DNA from: Silvibacterium dinghuense
GTDB lineage: Bacteria; Acidobacteriota; Terriglobia; Terriglobales; Acidobacteriaceae
DNA: 64,000 nucleotides
Assembly: GCF_004123295.1 (NCBI RefSeq)
Contig: NZ_SDMK01000003.1
Span: 434,001 to 498,000 of the forward strand
Reading direction: 5' to 3'
Part shown: piece by piece, positions 1-8,320 of the stretch
Numbering within the stretch: position 1 is the first letter of the stretch
Layout: each line of letters opens with the position of its first letter
The notes under the pieces: generated by a model
What the model saw: the letters and a program-made list of their open reading frames with translations, nothing else
Database searches by the model: none
Told to the model about the DNA's origin: nothing
Position numbers and translations under genes: made by a program

Positions 1-2664
1 GGTGGTGTCGGTGATTACGCTGGCGTAAGGATTCGCCACCGTTGCAGTCAAGGCCGTGATGCCCTGGCTGAGATACTGCGCGGGCAGCTGGTCGAGGTTC
101 TCCGAGACACCACGCAGCAGCTGGCGGCCCTGGGTGCCGGCATAGCCGACTTCCAGCACACCGGCGCTGCTGAGCTGGTACTGCAGATCGAGGCTATAGT
201 CCTGCACGTACGCGTTGGGATGATGGCGGAAGGTCGCGTTGACGGAATCGCCGAGGTCGGTCAGCGCTCCCAGGCTGCTTCCAGTGGGCTGGCTCTGGCC
301 GTTCGGATAAGGATTCGCGAGCAGGTTGTATGGCGTCACGCCGTTGCCGTTCTCGGTAGCCTCCCAGGTGGTCGTGGCGGAATAGCCGTCGGAGCTGTCC
401 TGAGCGTCAGAGCTGTAGGCATAGGTATTGGGATTGAAGATGCCGTAGCCTGCGCGGGCAACCAGCTTGTCGGTGAGCTTGTAAGCGACCGAGATACGCG
501 GATCGAAGTTCAGGTAGTTCGCATCCCACAGACCGCGCTTCGACGAGTTGAGGAAGCTGAGGCCGCCGGTCAGCGTCGTACCGCTGTCGGTCGTGGTGAG
601 CGAGGGATCGAAGTTGTTCAGGCGGTTGTAGCGCTCGGTGCGCGGCCCCTGAAGGTCATAACGAAGCCCGGCGGAGACGGTCAGGCGATCGTTGACGCGA
701 TACGTATCCTGCACATACCAGCCCCAGTTGATCTGCTGCAGATCGAGCTCCACCTGGTAGATCGTGTTGCCGCTGCTGCCAGCGCCGAGAAGCAGCGAAG
801 CGACGGCATCACCTGTACCGGTGCCACTGGCGCCGGGCGTAGGACCGGCGGTCATGTTGGACGTGAAGTTAAAGATGGGGGAATAGAGATTGTGCGGATA
901 CAGGCGCTCGATCTCACCGAGGAAGCCGAACTTGAGGCTGTGCCGGCTCAGCTGGCGGGAGACGTTGATCTGCAGGCCATCGGTTTCATGCGGCGTATCT
1001 GCATAGGAGTTCTGACCAAGGGTCGCGTAGTTGCTGAAGCTGAACTCAGGCCACGCATCGCTCTCCTGCCACTGGCTGGTCGTGGAGCTGGAAAAGCCGA
1101 GCGCGGTCGGATCGTGCCCGAAGCTGGGCGAGGTGTCCTGCTCCGTCCACTTGCCATAGCTCACAACAGCGTTGATGACCCAGTCCGGAGTGGGAGTCCA
1201 GGTGTTGTTGATCAGGATGACCTGGCGGAAATCGTTTTCGCCCTGGTTCGGATTGAAACCAGGCACCGAGGGAAAGTAATTGGCTGCCGGATTGTGCTGC
1301 CAGGCCTTGGTGATACGGGCAAAAATCGAATCCTTGGGGCCAAAGACATAATCGCCGCGGATATCGATCTTGTCGTAGTTCGAGGGGTCTTCGGAATTGA
1401 TGTAGTAGTTGTACGAGGTGTTGTTCGCGTACTGGGACATGGGCTCGGGGAAGAGTGAGGCAATGGTCTTGCCGACGGAGTCCATGCGTGCAGAGGGGAT
1501 GGCGTTGCTGCCGTATTCGGAGGCGAAGGTTACGCGGTTGCCGCTGGAGTCGAGGTTGAAGGGATCGTAGAGGGTTTCACCCGAAGAGGAAAAGTCGCCG
1601 CTGCGCTCGGCAGCGGTCGGCATAAAGCCGCTGAAGGAGTCCGCACTCGCCTGACGAAGACCTTCATAGGCGAAGAAGAAGAATGCCTTGTTCTTCCAGA
1701 CCGGGCCACCGATGCTGCCGCCGAACTGATTACGTTGATAGAGCGGACGGGCCACTCCGGCGTGGTTATTGTCCCAGTTGTTGGCATCCAGATGGTCGTT
1801 GCGGAAGTACTCAAAGGCGCTGCCGTGGAAGTCGTTGCTGCCGGCCTTGGTAATAAGGCTGACCACGCCGCCGTCCGTGTGGGTGAACTGCGCATCGTAA
1901 GCGGTGCGCTGCACCTGCACTTCGGCCGTGGCATCCATATTCGGAGTAGCGATGGCGCCGCCGAGATCGGGAGCAACGATCGAAGCACCGTCCACCAGCA
2001 CCGAGGTGCTCTCGTCGCGTCCGCCGTTCAGTGAGAAGCGGTTCTGGTTCTGGTCGGTCATATACGCATTGAGACCGGTGCGGACGGAGACGACTCCGGC
2101 GGTGCTCTGCACCGCATACAGCGGATTGCGGAAGCTGGTCGGCATCAGTTCGAGCTGATCGGACTCGATGGTGACTTCACGGTTGGCGGTCTGAGTATCC
2201 AGACCAATCGGAGATGAGCTGACCTGGACGACCTGCGCGGCAGTACCGACCTGCAGCTGGACATCTTCTTCGGCGCGCTGGCTGCCGGTGAGCGTGATGC
2301 CGTTCTCGACGAAGTTCTTATAGCCGTTCATCGTCACGGAGAGCTGGTAGTTGCCGGGGAGAAGCTGGTTAGCGGTATAGAGGCCGGAGGCATCCGTACT
2401 TAAGGTGCGGGTCTCGTTGGTGTCGACATTCCGGATCATGACCGTTGCGCCATTTACGGCGCCCCCACTCTGATCCGTGACCGTACCGGTGATAGCGGCG
2501 GTGAAGCTCTGCGCATGCAACGAAAAGAAGGAGCAGCCGGGAAATACCAAGAAGGTGAGTAAGAAAAACATCCGCCAGAGGCGACGGCCCAAAATCTGTT
2601 CTGGCTGGAAAGGATCCTGCGTGTGGCATACACCGCTTCGGCGGCCACAATCCGACTGACACAT
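1..2664 (-). CDS. TonB-dependent receptor, Oar-type, C-terminus cut by window edge
   Basis: Outer-membrane receptor of the Oar/carboxypeptidase-regulatory class, which imports large substrates with TonB energy. The frame stays open for 888 codons to base 1, so the end of the barrel is outside the window. ATG 2664 is chosen because it stands six bases after AGGAGG; an in-frame ATG at 2670 touches the AGGAGG. The protein starts with about 31 polar residues (Cys at 2 and 6), then a hydrophobic segment (about 32-49) and an export-like end LHAQ. An internal Met32 could be the true start of the signal peptide. A carboxypeptidase-regulatory beta-sandwich follows (about 53-140, with GTVTDQSGGAV), then plug and barrel including PTAAERSGDFS, seen in the other receptors here. 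It lies downstream of the GH43-GH115 pair on the same strand, so uptake of xylan fragments is a reasonable guess. Confidence 0.9.
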   Translation of the reverse strand, partial: MCQSDCGRRSGVCHTQDPFQPEQILGRRLWRMFFLLTFLVFPGCSFFSLHAQSFTAAITGTVTDQSGGAVNGATVMIRNVDTNETRTLSTDASGLYTANQLLPGNYQLSVTMNGYKNFVENGITLTGSQRAEEDVQLQVGTAAQVVQVSSSPIGLDTQTANREVTIESDQLELMPTSFRNPLYAVQSTAGVVSVRTGLNAYMTDQNQNRFSLNGGRDESTSVLVDGASIVAPDLGGAIATPNMDATAEVQVQRTAYDAQFTHTDGGVVSLITKAGSNDFHGSAFEYFRNDHLDANNWDNNHAGVARPLYQRNQFGGSIGGPVWKNKAFFFFAYEGLRQASADSFSGFMPTAAERSGDFSSSGETLYDPFNLDSSGNRVTFASEYGSNAIPSARMDSVGKTIASLFPEPMSQYANNTSYNYYINSEDPSNYDKIDIRGDYVFGPKDSIFARITKAWQHNPAANYFPSVPGFNPNQGENDFRQVILINNTWTPTPDWVINAVVSYGKWTEQDTSPSFGHDPTALGFSSSTTSQWQESDAWPEFSFSNYATLGQNSYADTPHETDGLQINVSRQLSRHSLKFGFLGEIERLYPHNLYSPIFNFTSNMTAGPTPGASGTGTGDAVASLLLGAGSSGNTIYQVELDLQQINWGWYVQDTYRVNDRLTVSAGLRYDLQGPRTERYNRLNNFDPSLTTTDSGTTLTGGLSFLNSSKRGLWDANYLNFDPRISVAYKLTDKLVARAGYGIFNPNTYAYSSDAQDSSDGYSATTTWEATENGNGVTPYNLLANPYPNGQSQPTGSSLGALTDLGDSVNATFRHHPNAYVQDYSLDLQYQLSSAGVLEVGYAGTQGRQLLRGVSENLDQLPAQYLSQGITALTATVANPYASVITDTT

Positions 2665-3111
2665 TTGCATCCTCCTGAAATCCACTGCTTCGATCAACTG
2701 CTGTTTAGGGCTCGAAAGGCCTCAAGCAAAGCTCGGCCAGAGAAGGTGTGAGGAATCACCCCAAAGCTGTAAGAGGCTGCTTGTTGGTGGGACAGTACCC
2801 ACCCTGCAGGAAGAGAATCCATGTATTTCACAGTTTCTTCACAGTGAAGCAGAGAGCGGACGGAACAGGCCCCGCCACAGGCAAAACTATTGGAAAAACG
2901 TGGGTTCGCTGGGTGTGAAAGGCTCGGTGCGCAGAGGTGTGCGGCCTGTTTCGAGCCGTGAAGCGTGCGGAGAACTTCTCCTGCGATGCATGCCGCAAAA
3001 GGCGAGCGAGGACTCCCGGGCTCGATGAGAGCGCTCTCGTCCTGCTCGCGATCGCGCATCGCCATGCTGCTATCCGGGCAGCGATATTCAACTAGACGAA
3101 GGTTCTATGGA
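2665..3111. other. Intergenic region upstream of the first receptor
   Basis: These 447 bases separate the GH115 stop from the receptor start, both on the minus strand. I find no convincing gene; the overlapping frames here are Arg- and Ser-rich and lack ribosome-binding sites. The notable content is the paired TTCACAGT site at 2827-2845. The length and the site suggest the receptor has its own promoter and does not simply read through from GH115. Confidence 0.6.
2827..2848. promoter_or_regulatory. Paired TTCACAGT motif, possible operator
   Basis: The octamer TTCACAGT occurs twice in direct orientation (2827-2834 and 2838-2845), and the second copy extends into the palindrome TTCACAGTGAA (2838-2848). 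It is 163-184 bases upstream of the receptor start. Related TTCACNGT pairs lie before the receptor at 44974 and before the membrane regulator at 46528. A binding role is inference. Confidence 0.35.
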
Positions 3112-5865
3112 TCAGCGTGAGCCCGATGCAGCCGCGACTGTGCTTCCCTTCCCGATCGTCTCTGGAGCGAACGGATAAGCGGGCGCTGCTCCCGGAAAGC
3201 TGACCATGATGTGCTGGAAGACTACACCGGGATCCCCGTAATAGAGCACCAGTGTGTGCTTCCCAGGCGTGAGACTGCCCAGGGGAACAATCTGCACCAT
3301 CGCATTGCGGAGAACATTGGCAGCCCAGGGACTCAACCCAGCCTGGTGCGCCTCGGCTCCGGCTGCGTCAAGAACGATGGGCGCACCGCCGTCTATAGAG
3401 AGCGCGTAGCGCAGGCGTTGGCTGGAATCGACCGGGAAGGAAGGCAACAGATAGATGGAAGCCGTGGCCTCACCGCTGGTCGAAGTCGTGAAGTCATAGC
3501 GGAGCGAAGGAGTCTGCGCAATCGCCTCGGCGCGTTTCTCCATCTGCGTCCAGGCGGCGGGTGATGCAGCTCCAGGACCGGCGATTGAGACCGAGCCACC
3601 GGACCTGCTTCGATTCAGGGAAAGGTCAAGCCCCAGATCCAGGCCAAGGTCGGGCCATATCTCCCACGCTGCCTGCGGCATGTCCTTACGGGCGGCGAAG
3701 TGCGCGGCATTAATGGAGATGGTTCCGTTCTGCTCGACAAAGCCCTGCTCGGAGGTCTCGGAAGATGCCGAGTTCTTCGGTGCGCGCCAGTCTCCCGGAA
3801 GCTGAAGTGGAGCCGTGGCCAGAACGGTGGCGGTCTCCGGCATCTCGAAGACGCGGCGATCGCGAGGATGCGAAGACATCATGCCGTCCCACTTGCCGCC
3901 GGCGAGCTGGTTGTAATCGGCGGTAAGGCTCTGCACGCGATCGTAGGCGGCCTTCGCCTCGACGGAGTCATGATCGACCGCGGCGAAATCGCGGCCGTGC
4001 TGGGCGAGATAGCTGCGGTCGGTCCACAGGAACTTGAGAGCATGCGCGCTGCTAGCCTCGACTGGATAGGCGACGAGTTCGAAGAAGGCATCGCGTTGAT
4101 CGGGCTTGATCTTCTCTGCGAGGGAACGGGATTCGGCAGCGAGCTGTTGCCATGCGGCCATCATCTGCTGGTTCTGGTCGCCCCAGGCGAGCGGGTTGAA
4201 GGCCGTGCGCTGCACTGCGTCGTCATAGCCGTTGAAGCCCATGAACTCCGGCTTGCGCAGAAAGGTGAGCTGGTACCAGTGGTCCATCAGCGAAGCCATC
4301 GCCGTTCCCTGCCCGCCAAACTGCGCGGTATACCAGCTCTGGAGGTAGTCCGGCTGCGAGACGTCGCGAAAGGATGGCTCCTGCCACGCCATCCGCAGGA
4401 AGTACTCGATATCACTCTCGGCGGGCTTAAGGTCGCCTACGTTCAGGATCCAGAGCTTACGCACGCCGTGATCCCAGGCCTTGGTCAGCTCCTCGCGCAT
4501 GAGCGCCGGAGGTGTGCTGCACAACCAGAGATAGTCATGCGGCGTGCCCCAGTAGGAGACGTGGTAATAGAGCGCGCTGCCGCCGCTGCGCGCACGCTCT
4601 TCGGCATCGGGAAGCTGACGGATGTAGCCGAAGTTATCGTCGGTCCAGCCGAGTGTGACGTCGTCCGGCACCTTCATTCCCACGCGATAGAGATCGATCG
4701 ACTCCTTGTAGAGCCAGATGACCTGTGGAATCTTCGCAAGGTCCGGATTCACGCGGCGTGCAAGGATGGCGCGCTGATCGGCGATGGCCTGCTCGACCAG
4801 CTGCGCCTTCACCTCGTTGCTGCCAGTCGCTTCCAGGCCGGTATCGTGCTGTCCACGCATGCCGACGGTGTAGAAGTTTTCGTACTGACCGTTAACTTCA
4901 AGTCCCTTGTCCCAATAGCGGTCGATGGCATCGCGGTTGATCTGGTAGTTCCACGGACCGTCACGCCCCTCGTCCCACTCGCCGACGTTATCACGCAGCA
5001 GCGCCTCGGAGTGCGAGGAGCCCATCACAATGCCCCACTCGGCAGCAAGCTTCGCATTTTCCGGTACCGCATGAAACGGCATGGTGCCGGGATGCATTGC
5101 CGGCCACAGCGTGTTGGCGTGCAGACGCAACAGCAGCTCAAAGACGCGGGCATACGTATGCGGACCGATGTTGCGCAGCTGCGGGTCCATCTTCTTCGCA
5201 GCCCAGGGACGGATGCCCCAGTCTTCATCATTGATAAAGATGCCGCGATACTGTACAGCAGGCGGAGGCTGCACAAAGTGCTGCTGCATAATCGCCGCCG
5301 AGGTGTGATGTGCGATGGGTACGTCGGCCCACCAGCTCCAGGGCGAGACGCCGATGGCGCGGCTAAGGCCAAAGAGCGCAAAGGCCGCGCCGCGCGGGTC
5401 GCTACCAGCGATCACCAGGGCACGAGCTACGCCGGGCAGCGGATGATCGACAATGCTGACACTCGCAGCTTCCCATTGGCCTGCGATGGCCGAGGTGTCA
5501 AGCTGTCCGCTGTGCGCGAGTGCATCGATCATCGCCGAGTGACCAAGCGTGCCGACGAGAATCATCTGTTGCTCGCCGGATACTTTATTCACAACGGTGG
5601 GCCGGACACCGGAGACAGCGCGGACATCCGCCGCAAATGCGTTTGCGACTGTGCGCACCGGCGCCGCATCGCCGTCCGCCACATAAATGGGTGTCGCGCG
5701 GCCATGATCGAAGAGCGGGAAAGCGCTTGTATCGACTGGCCGGTCGAGAATCAACGCCGGAGCATCATGATCGGCTTCCTGCGCGAAAGCAGGGAGCGCA
5801 GCAGCAGCGCAGAGCAGCGCCGTGAGGCCGGCGGCAGCAGTCGAGAATTTCCAACGACGAAGCAT
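3112..5865 (-). CDS. GH115 family xylan alpha-glucuronidase
   Basis: Secreted or periplasmic enzyme expected to remove (4-O-methyl-)glucuronic acid side chains from glucuronoxylan. From Met1 at 5865 there is a clear signal peptide (MLRRWKF, hydrophobic core, cut after PAFA). The body shows GH115 signatures: the SPWSWWADVP segment, then QYRGIFINDEDWG, LRLHANTLWPAMHPGTMPF, GIVMGSSHSEALLRDN and FYTVGMRGQHDTG. About 917 residues is normal for the family, including the C-terminal beta-sandwich region. The start codon overlaps the GH43 stop in a TGATG arrangement, so translational coupling is likely; an in-frame ATG at 5880 is the alternative start and would overlap GH43 by 16 bases. Family assignment is confident; exact substrate is not shown by sequence. 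Confidence 0.93.
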   Translation of the reverse strand: MLRRWKFSTAAAGLTALLCAAAALPAFAQEADHDAPALILDRPVDTSAFPLFDHGRATPIYVADGDAAPVRTVANAFAADVRAVSGVRPTVVNKVSGEQQMILVGTLGHSAMIDALAHSGQLDTSAIAGQWEAASVSIVDHPLPGVARALVIAGSDPRGAAFALFGLSRAIGVSPWSWWADVPIAHHTSAAIMQQHFVQPPPAVQYRGIFINDEDWGIRPWAAKKMDPQLRNIGPHTYARVFELLLRLHANTLWPAMHPGTMPFHAVPENAKLAAEWGIVMGSSHSEALLRDNVGEWDEGRDGPWNYQINRDAIDRYWDKGLEVNGQYENFYTVGMRGQHDTGLEATGSNEVKAQLVEQAIADQRAILARRVNPDLAKIPQVIWLYKESIDLYRVGMKVPDDVTLGWTDDNFGYIRQLPDAEERARSGGSALYYHVSYWGTPHDYLWLCSTPPALMREELTKAWDHGVRKLWILNVGDLKPAESDIEYFLRMAWQEPSFRDVSQPDYLQSWYTAQFGGQGTAMASLMDHWYQLTFLRKPEFMGFNGYDDAVQRTAFNPLAWGDQNQQMMAAWQQLAAESRSLAEKIKPDQRDAFFELVAYPVEASSAHALKFLWTDRSYLAQHGRDFAAVDHDSVEAKAAYDRVQSLTADYNQLAGGKWDGMMSSHPRDRRVFEMPETATVLATAPLQLPGDWRAPKNSASSETSEQGFVEQNGTISINAAHFAARKDMPQAAWEIWPDLGLDLGLDLSLNRSRSGGSVSIAGPGAASPAAWTQMEKRAEAIAQTPSLRYDFTTSTSGEATASIYLLPSFPVDSSQRLRYALSIDGGAPIVLDAAGAEAHQAGLSPWAANVLRNAMVQIVPLGSLTPGKHTLVLYYGDPGVVFQHIMVSFPGAAPAYPFAPETIGKGSTVAAASGSR

Positions 5866-7313
5866 CAGTAGGCGTTCCATTCAAAGATTGAGACTGGAGT
5901 CTCCGCAGCAGGAAATACGAGACGAAGATAGCGGGCGCGCGGCAGGCCGGTGATCGTCACGGGGGAGCCCACTTCGCCGGTGGAGTTGTGATCCTCGACG
6001 GAAGTCCACCGCCTGCCATCGAGCGAAGCCAGAAGCTTGAAGCGATAGGGCTTCCATGCGTATTCAAAGCGAATCTCGGTACGGCTGGGCTGCATCACCC
6101 GGTGCAGATCGAGCTGCAGCCACGCCTCTTTCTCTGCTGCGGCAGGAATCCAGCGAGTTGCGTAGTTATCATCGGTGACGCGCTTCGCGTCGTGGACGGC
6201 ATCGAGTGACGAAGAAGCGGTGGCCGTGACCGGCAGGGCTCCGGCATCACGCGGCGTCTGCCGCAGCAGCGCGGGGCCGAGGTGCGTAGGCACGATCTTC
6301 TGCGGCTCACCGTCGGGGCCGAACTTCAACTCATCCATGCAGAGCTGGCGACGGACAGAACTGCTGTCGAACGGCAGGCTGTGACGGTGATAGACGATGT
6401 AGCTCTTGCCGCCGCGCGCGAAGATAGCGTGATGGCCGGGGCCGAGGATGCTGTTCGCCGGATCGCTGACCAGCAGCGGGCTGTTTACCCCTTCGCGGAA
6501 TGGCCCGAGCGGAGAGCTGCCGACGGCGTAGCGCACGTTGTAGGTGGAGTCGGTGGTCTTGCCCTCCGAATACATCAGGAAATAGCGGCCACCGTGCTTA
6601 TACATAAAAGGTGCTTCGAAGTAGTGCCCGGGCGTGACGTCGCGCGGCTCACCGTCGAAGGTGACCATGTCCGGTTTGAGCTTCACCACAAAGCAATGGC
6701 CGTTTACCCAGTGCAGTCCTGAACCCCAGTAGAGATAGGCCTGCCCGTCGGTGTCGAGGAAAACCTCGGCGTCGATCATGTGATAGCCGGGACGATAGTT
6801 GCCGGGGATGAGCGGCTTGCTTCCGAGAGCGTTTTTCCAAGGACCTGTGGGCCAGTCGGCGATGCCAACCCACACCTCGCTGCCCACCGAAACATACATA
6901 TAGTAGCGGCCGTTCTTCGCGATGACCGACGGAGCCCAGATCATGCTGTCACCGGAGGTCGGACTGGTGGCCGCTTCTTTCGTGGGCCAGTTCAGCGAGC
7001 ACCAGCGCCAGTGCTCGAGATCCGTGGAGCGCCAGCAGCCGAGCGTACGGCCTCCCCATGGGTCTTCCGTCGCGTAAACGAAGGTTTCCTTTGCGGTCTG
7101 GAGCACGGAGGCATCCGCGTAATAACCAGGGATGAAGGGATTCGGATTGTGCGGAGCATCCCAACTCACTTGCGTGGCTTCACTCGCATTGCCGGGAACT
7201 GCGGCATGGGCATTCTGGAAAACGTATACAACGGATGCGAGCGTTATCCACAGCCACAGCTTCGATCGTAGACCTTTCAAAAGGCGTTCCGTCCTCTCCA
7301 CTTCTTCTTTCAC
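5865..7313 (-). CDS. GH43 family arabinofuranosidase/xylosidase with C-terminal F5/8-type domain
   Basis: Secreted glycosidase of the five-bladed beta-propeller GH43 family, likely acting on arabinose or xylose side groups of xylan. Visible residues fit the family triad: base Asp67 in GYYADAS, Asp181 in MIDAEVF and acid Glu233 in FEAPFMY (numbered from 7313). After the propeller, from about residue 355, comes a discoidin-like carbohydrate-binding domain (ATRWIPAA, WLQLDLHR, RYLRLVF). Start is uncertain: GTG 7313 gives a long charged lead before the signal segment; TTG 7280 would give a neat signal peptide (MKGLRSKLWLW) behind a GAGAGGACGG stretch. It is the first gene of a two-gene operon with GH115; together they would debranch glucuronoarabinoxylan. 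Confidence 0.92.
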   Translation of the reverse strand: MKEEVERTERLLKGLRSKLWLWITLASVVYVFQNAHAAVPGNASEATQVSWDAPHNPNPFIPGYYADASVLQTAKETFVYATEDPWGGRTLGCWRSTDLEHWRWCSLNWPTKEAATSPTSGDSMIWAPSVIAKNGRYYMYVSVGSEVWVGIADWPTGPWKNALGSKPLIPGNYRPGYHMIDAEVFLDTDGQAYLYWGSGLHWVNGHCFVVKLKPDMVTFDGEPRDVTPGHYFEAPFMYKHGGRYFLMYSEGKTTDSTYNVRYAVGSSPLGPFREGVNSPLLVSDPANSILGPGHHAIFARGGKSYIVYHRHSLPFDSSSVRRQLCMDELKFGPDGEPQKIVPTHLGPALLRQTPRDAGALPVTATASSSLDAVHDAKRVTDDNYATRWIPAAAEKEAWLQLDLHRVMQPSRTEIRFEYAWKPYRFKLLASLDGRRWTSVEDHNSTGEVGSPVTITGLPRARYLRLVFPAAETPVSIFEWNAY

Positions 7314-7391
7314 CCATTGTGCCTGTGCTCCTTGATTCAGGACAATCTCGAAACAGACAGAAATCCGGCACGGTCAGGGCAAGAAAGAAAT

Positions 7392-7414
7392 GAGCGGAAG
7401 CCATGCTTCCGCTC
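7392..7414 (-). terminator. Intrinsic terminator after the glycerophosphodiesterase gene
   Basis: A perfect 10-bp inverted repeat (GAGCGGAAGC / GCTTCCGCTC) closes a three-base loop. On the minus strand it is followed by CATTTCTTTCTT, T-rich though not a pure T run. It separates the receptor-GDPD unit from GH43-GH115. Confidence 0.7.
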
Positions 7415-7451
7415 GAGGACTGTTCGTCTCAAGATAAGGCTAAAATACTCG

Positions 7452-8291
7452 TCAGCGGCCGCTGGAGAGCGCATGCGTAGCCTGCCCCCGGGCGCGCAGA
7501 TACTCCACTAACTCAGCGGGCTTATTGGTCTGGATGCCGTCGGCGCCAAGATCAAGAGCCTGCTGCCATACGGATGGATTGTCCATTTCATCCAGACGAT
7601 CCACGTAGATCTTCGCCCCGGTGTTCTTTGCGCAGGCAATGATTTCTGGCTTGAAGTCATCGGCATCATACGCGATCACCTTCGGATGCAGGTGCGCGAC
7701 CAGCGATCCGCACACCTCGGCATTCTCGGCCTCGGGCATCACGCGCAGCGCGGGCTGCAGCTTCTCCACATCGTGCAGAAAGAAAGGATCGCCATAAATG
7801 ACAACATGATCTTCCATATGATGGCGATAGATGGTGTCGATCAGCAGCTTCGGATCGGCATCTTTCGTGTCGACATAAATGCCGATTTTGCCATGCGCCA
7901 GCTCAAGCGCCTCGTCGAAGGTAGGCACCTTCGTCCCGGCAAAGGCCTGAGAGAACTTGCTCCCTGCATCGAGTGCCCGGATTTGTGCAAAGCTAAGATG
8001 GTTCACCTTTCCCGTGCCATTGGTCGTGCGGTCCACGCTGCTGTCATGCATCAGGATCAGCTTGCCGTCAGAGGTAGTGCGCACGTCACACTCGAAGAAG
8101 TCGGCTCCCGCGTCAATCGCCGCCTGAAAAGCAGGCAGCGTGTTTTCCGGATGATGCAGATGTTCGCCGCGATGCGAGATCACGATGATCTTCTGCTTCG
8201 CGGCTGCTTGATCGGCAGACCCGGCCTGCGCAGCGGCCGAAGCCGCTGCCAGACAGAGTCCGAGGACAGGAAGAATGTGCGTCTTGAACAA
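7452..8291 (-). CDS. Secreted glycerophosphodiester phosphodiesterase
   Basis: GDPD-family enzyme that would hydrolyse glycerophosphodiesters to glycerol-3-phosphate and an alcohol, in the periplasm. The core motif is plain: ISHRGEHLHHPENT, then FFECDVRTTSDGKLILMHDSSVDRTTNGTG, with the His, Glu-x-Asp and His residues of the metal site, and a C-terminal DGIQTNKP. I chose TTG at 8291 because AAGGAG precedes it by seven bases and it begins a proper signal peptide (hydrophobic to about residue 20). The open frame extends further upstream, but that part overlaps the end of the receptor gene and looks non-coding. 279 residues is normal. It lies 29 bases after the receptor stop, so the two probably share a transcript. 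Confidence 0.92.
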   Translation of the reverse strand: MFKTHILPVLGLCLAAASAAAQAGSADQAAAKQKIIVISHRGEHLHHPENTLPAFQAAIDAGADFFECDVRTTSDGKLILMHDSSVDRTTNGTGKVNHLSFAQIRALDAGSKFSQAFAGTKVPTFDEALELAHGKIGIYVDTKDADPKLLIDTIYRHHMEDHVVIYGDPFFLHDVEKLQPALRVMPEAENAEVCGSLVAHLHPKVIAYDADDFKPEIIACAKNTGAKIYVDRLDEMDNPSVWQQALDLGADGIQTNKPAELVEYLRARGQATHALSSGR

Positions 8292-8320
8292 TCTGTTTCT
8301 CCTTGTGGCGCAGCCGCGTC

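Noticed and set aside
3700-5871. 723-codon open frame on the plus strand
   Set aside because: It runs antisense through GH115, has a His/Arg/Val-rich shadow composition and no ribosome-binding site; GH115 is certain.
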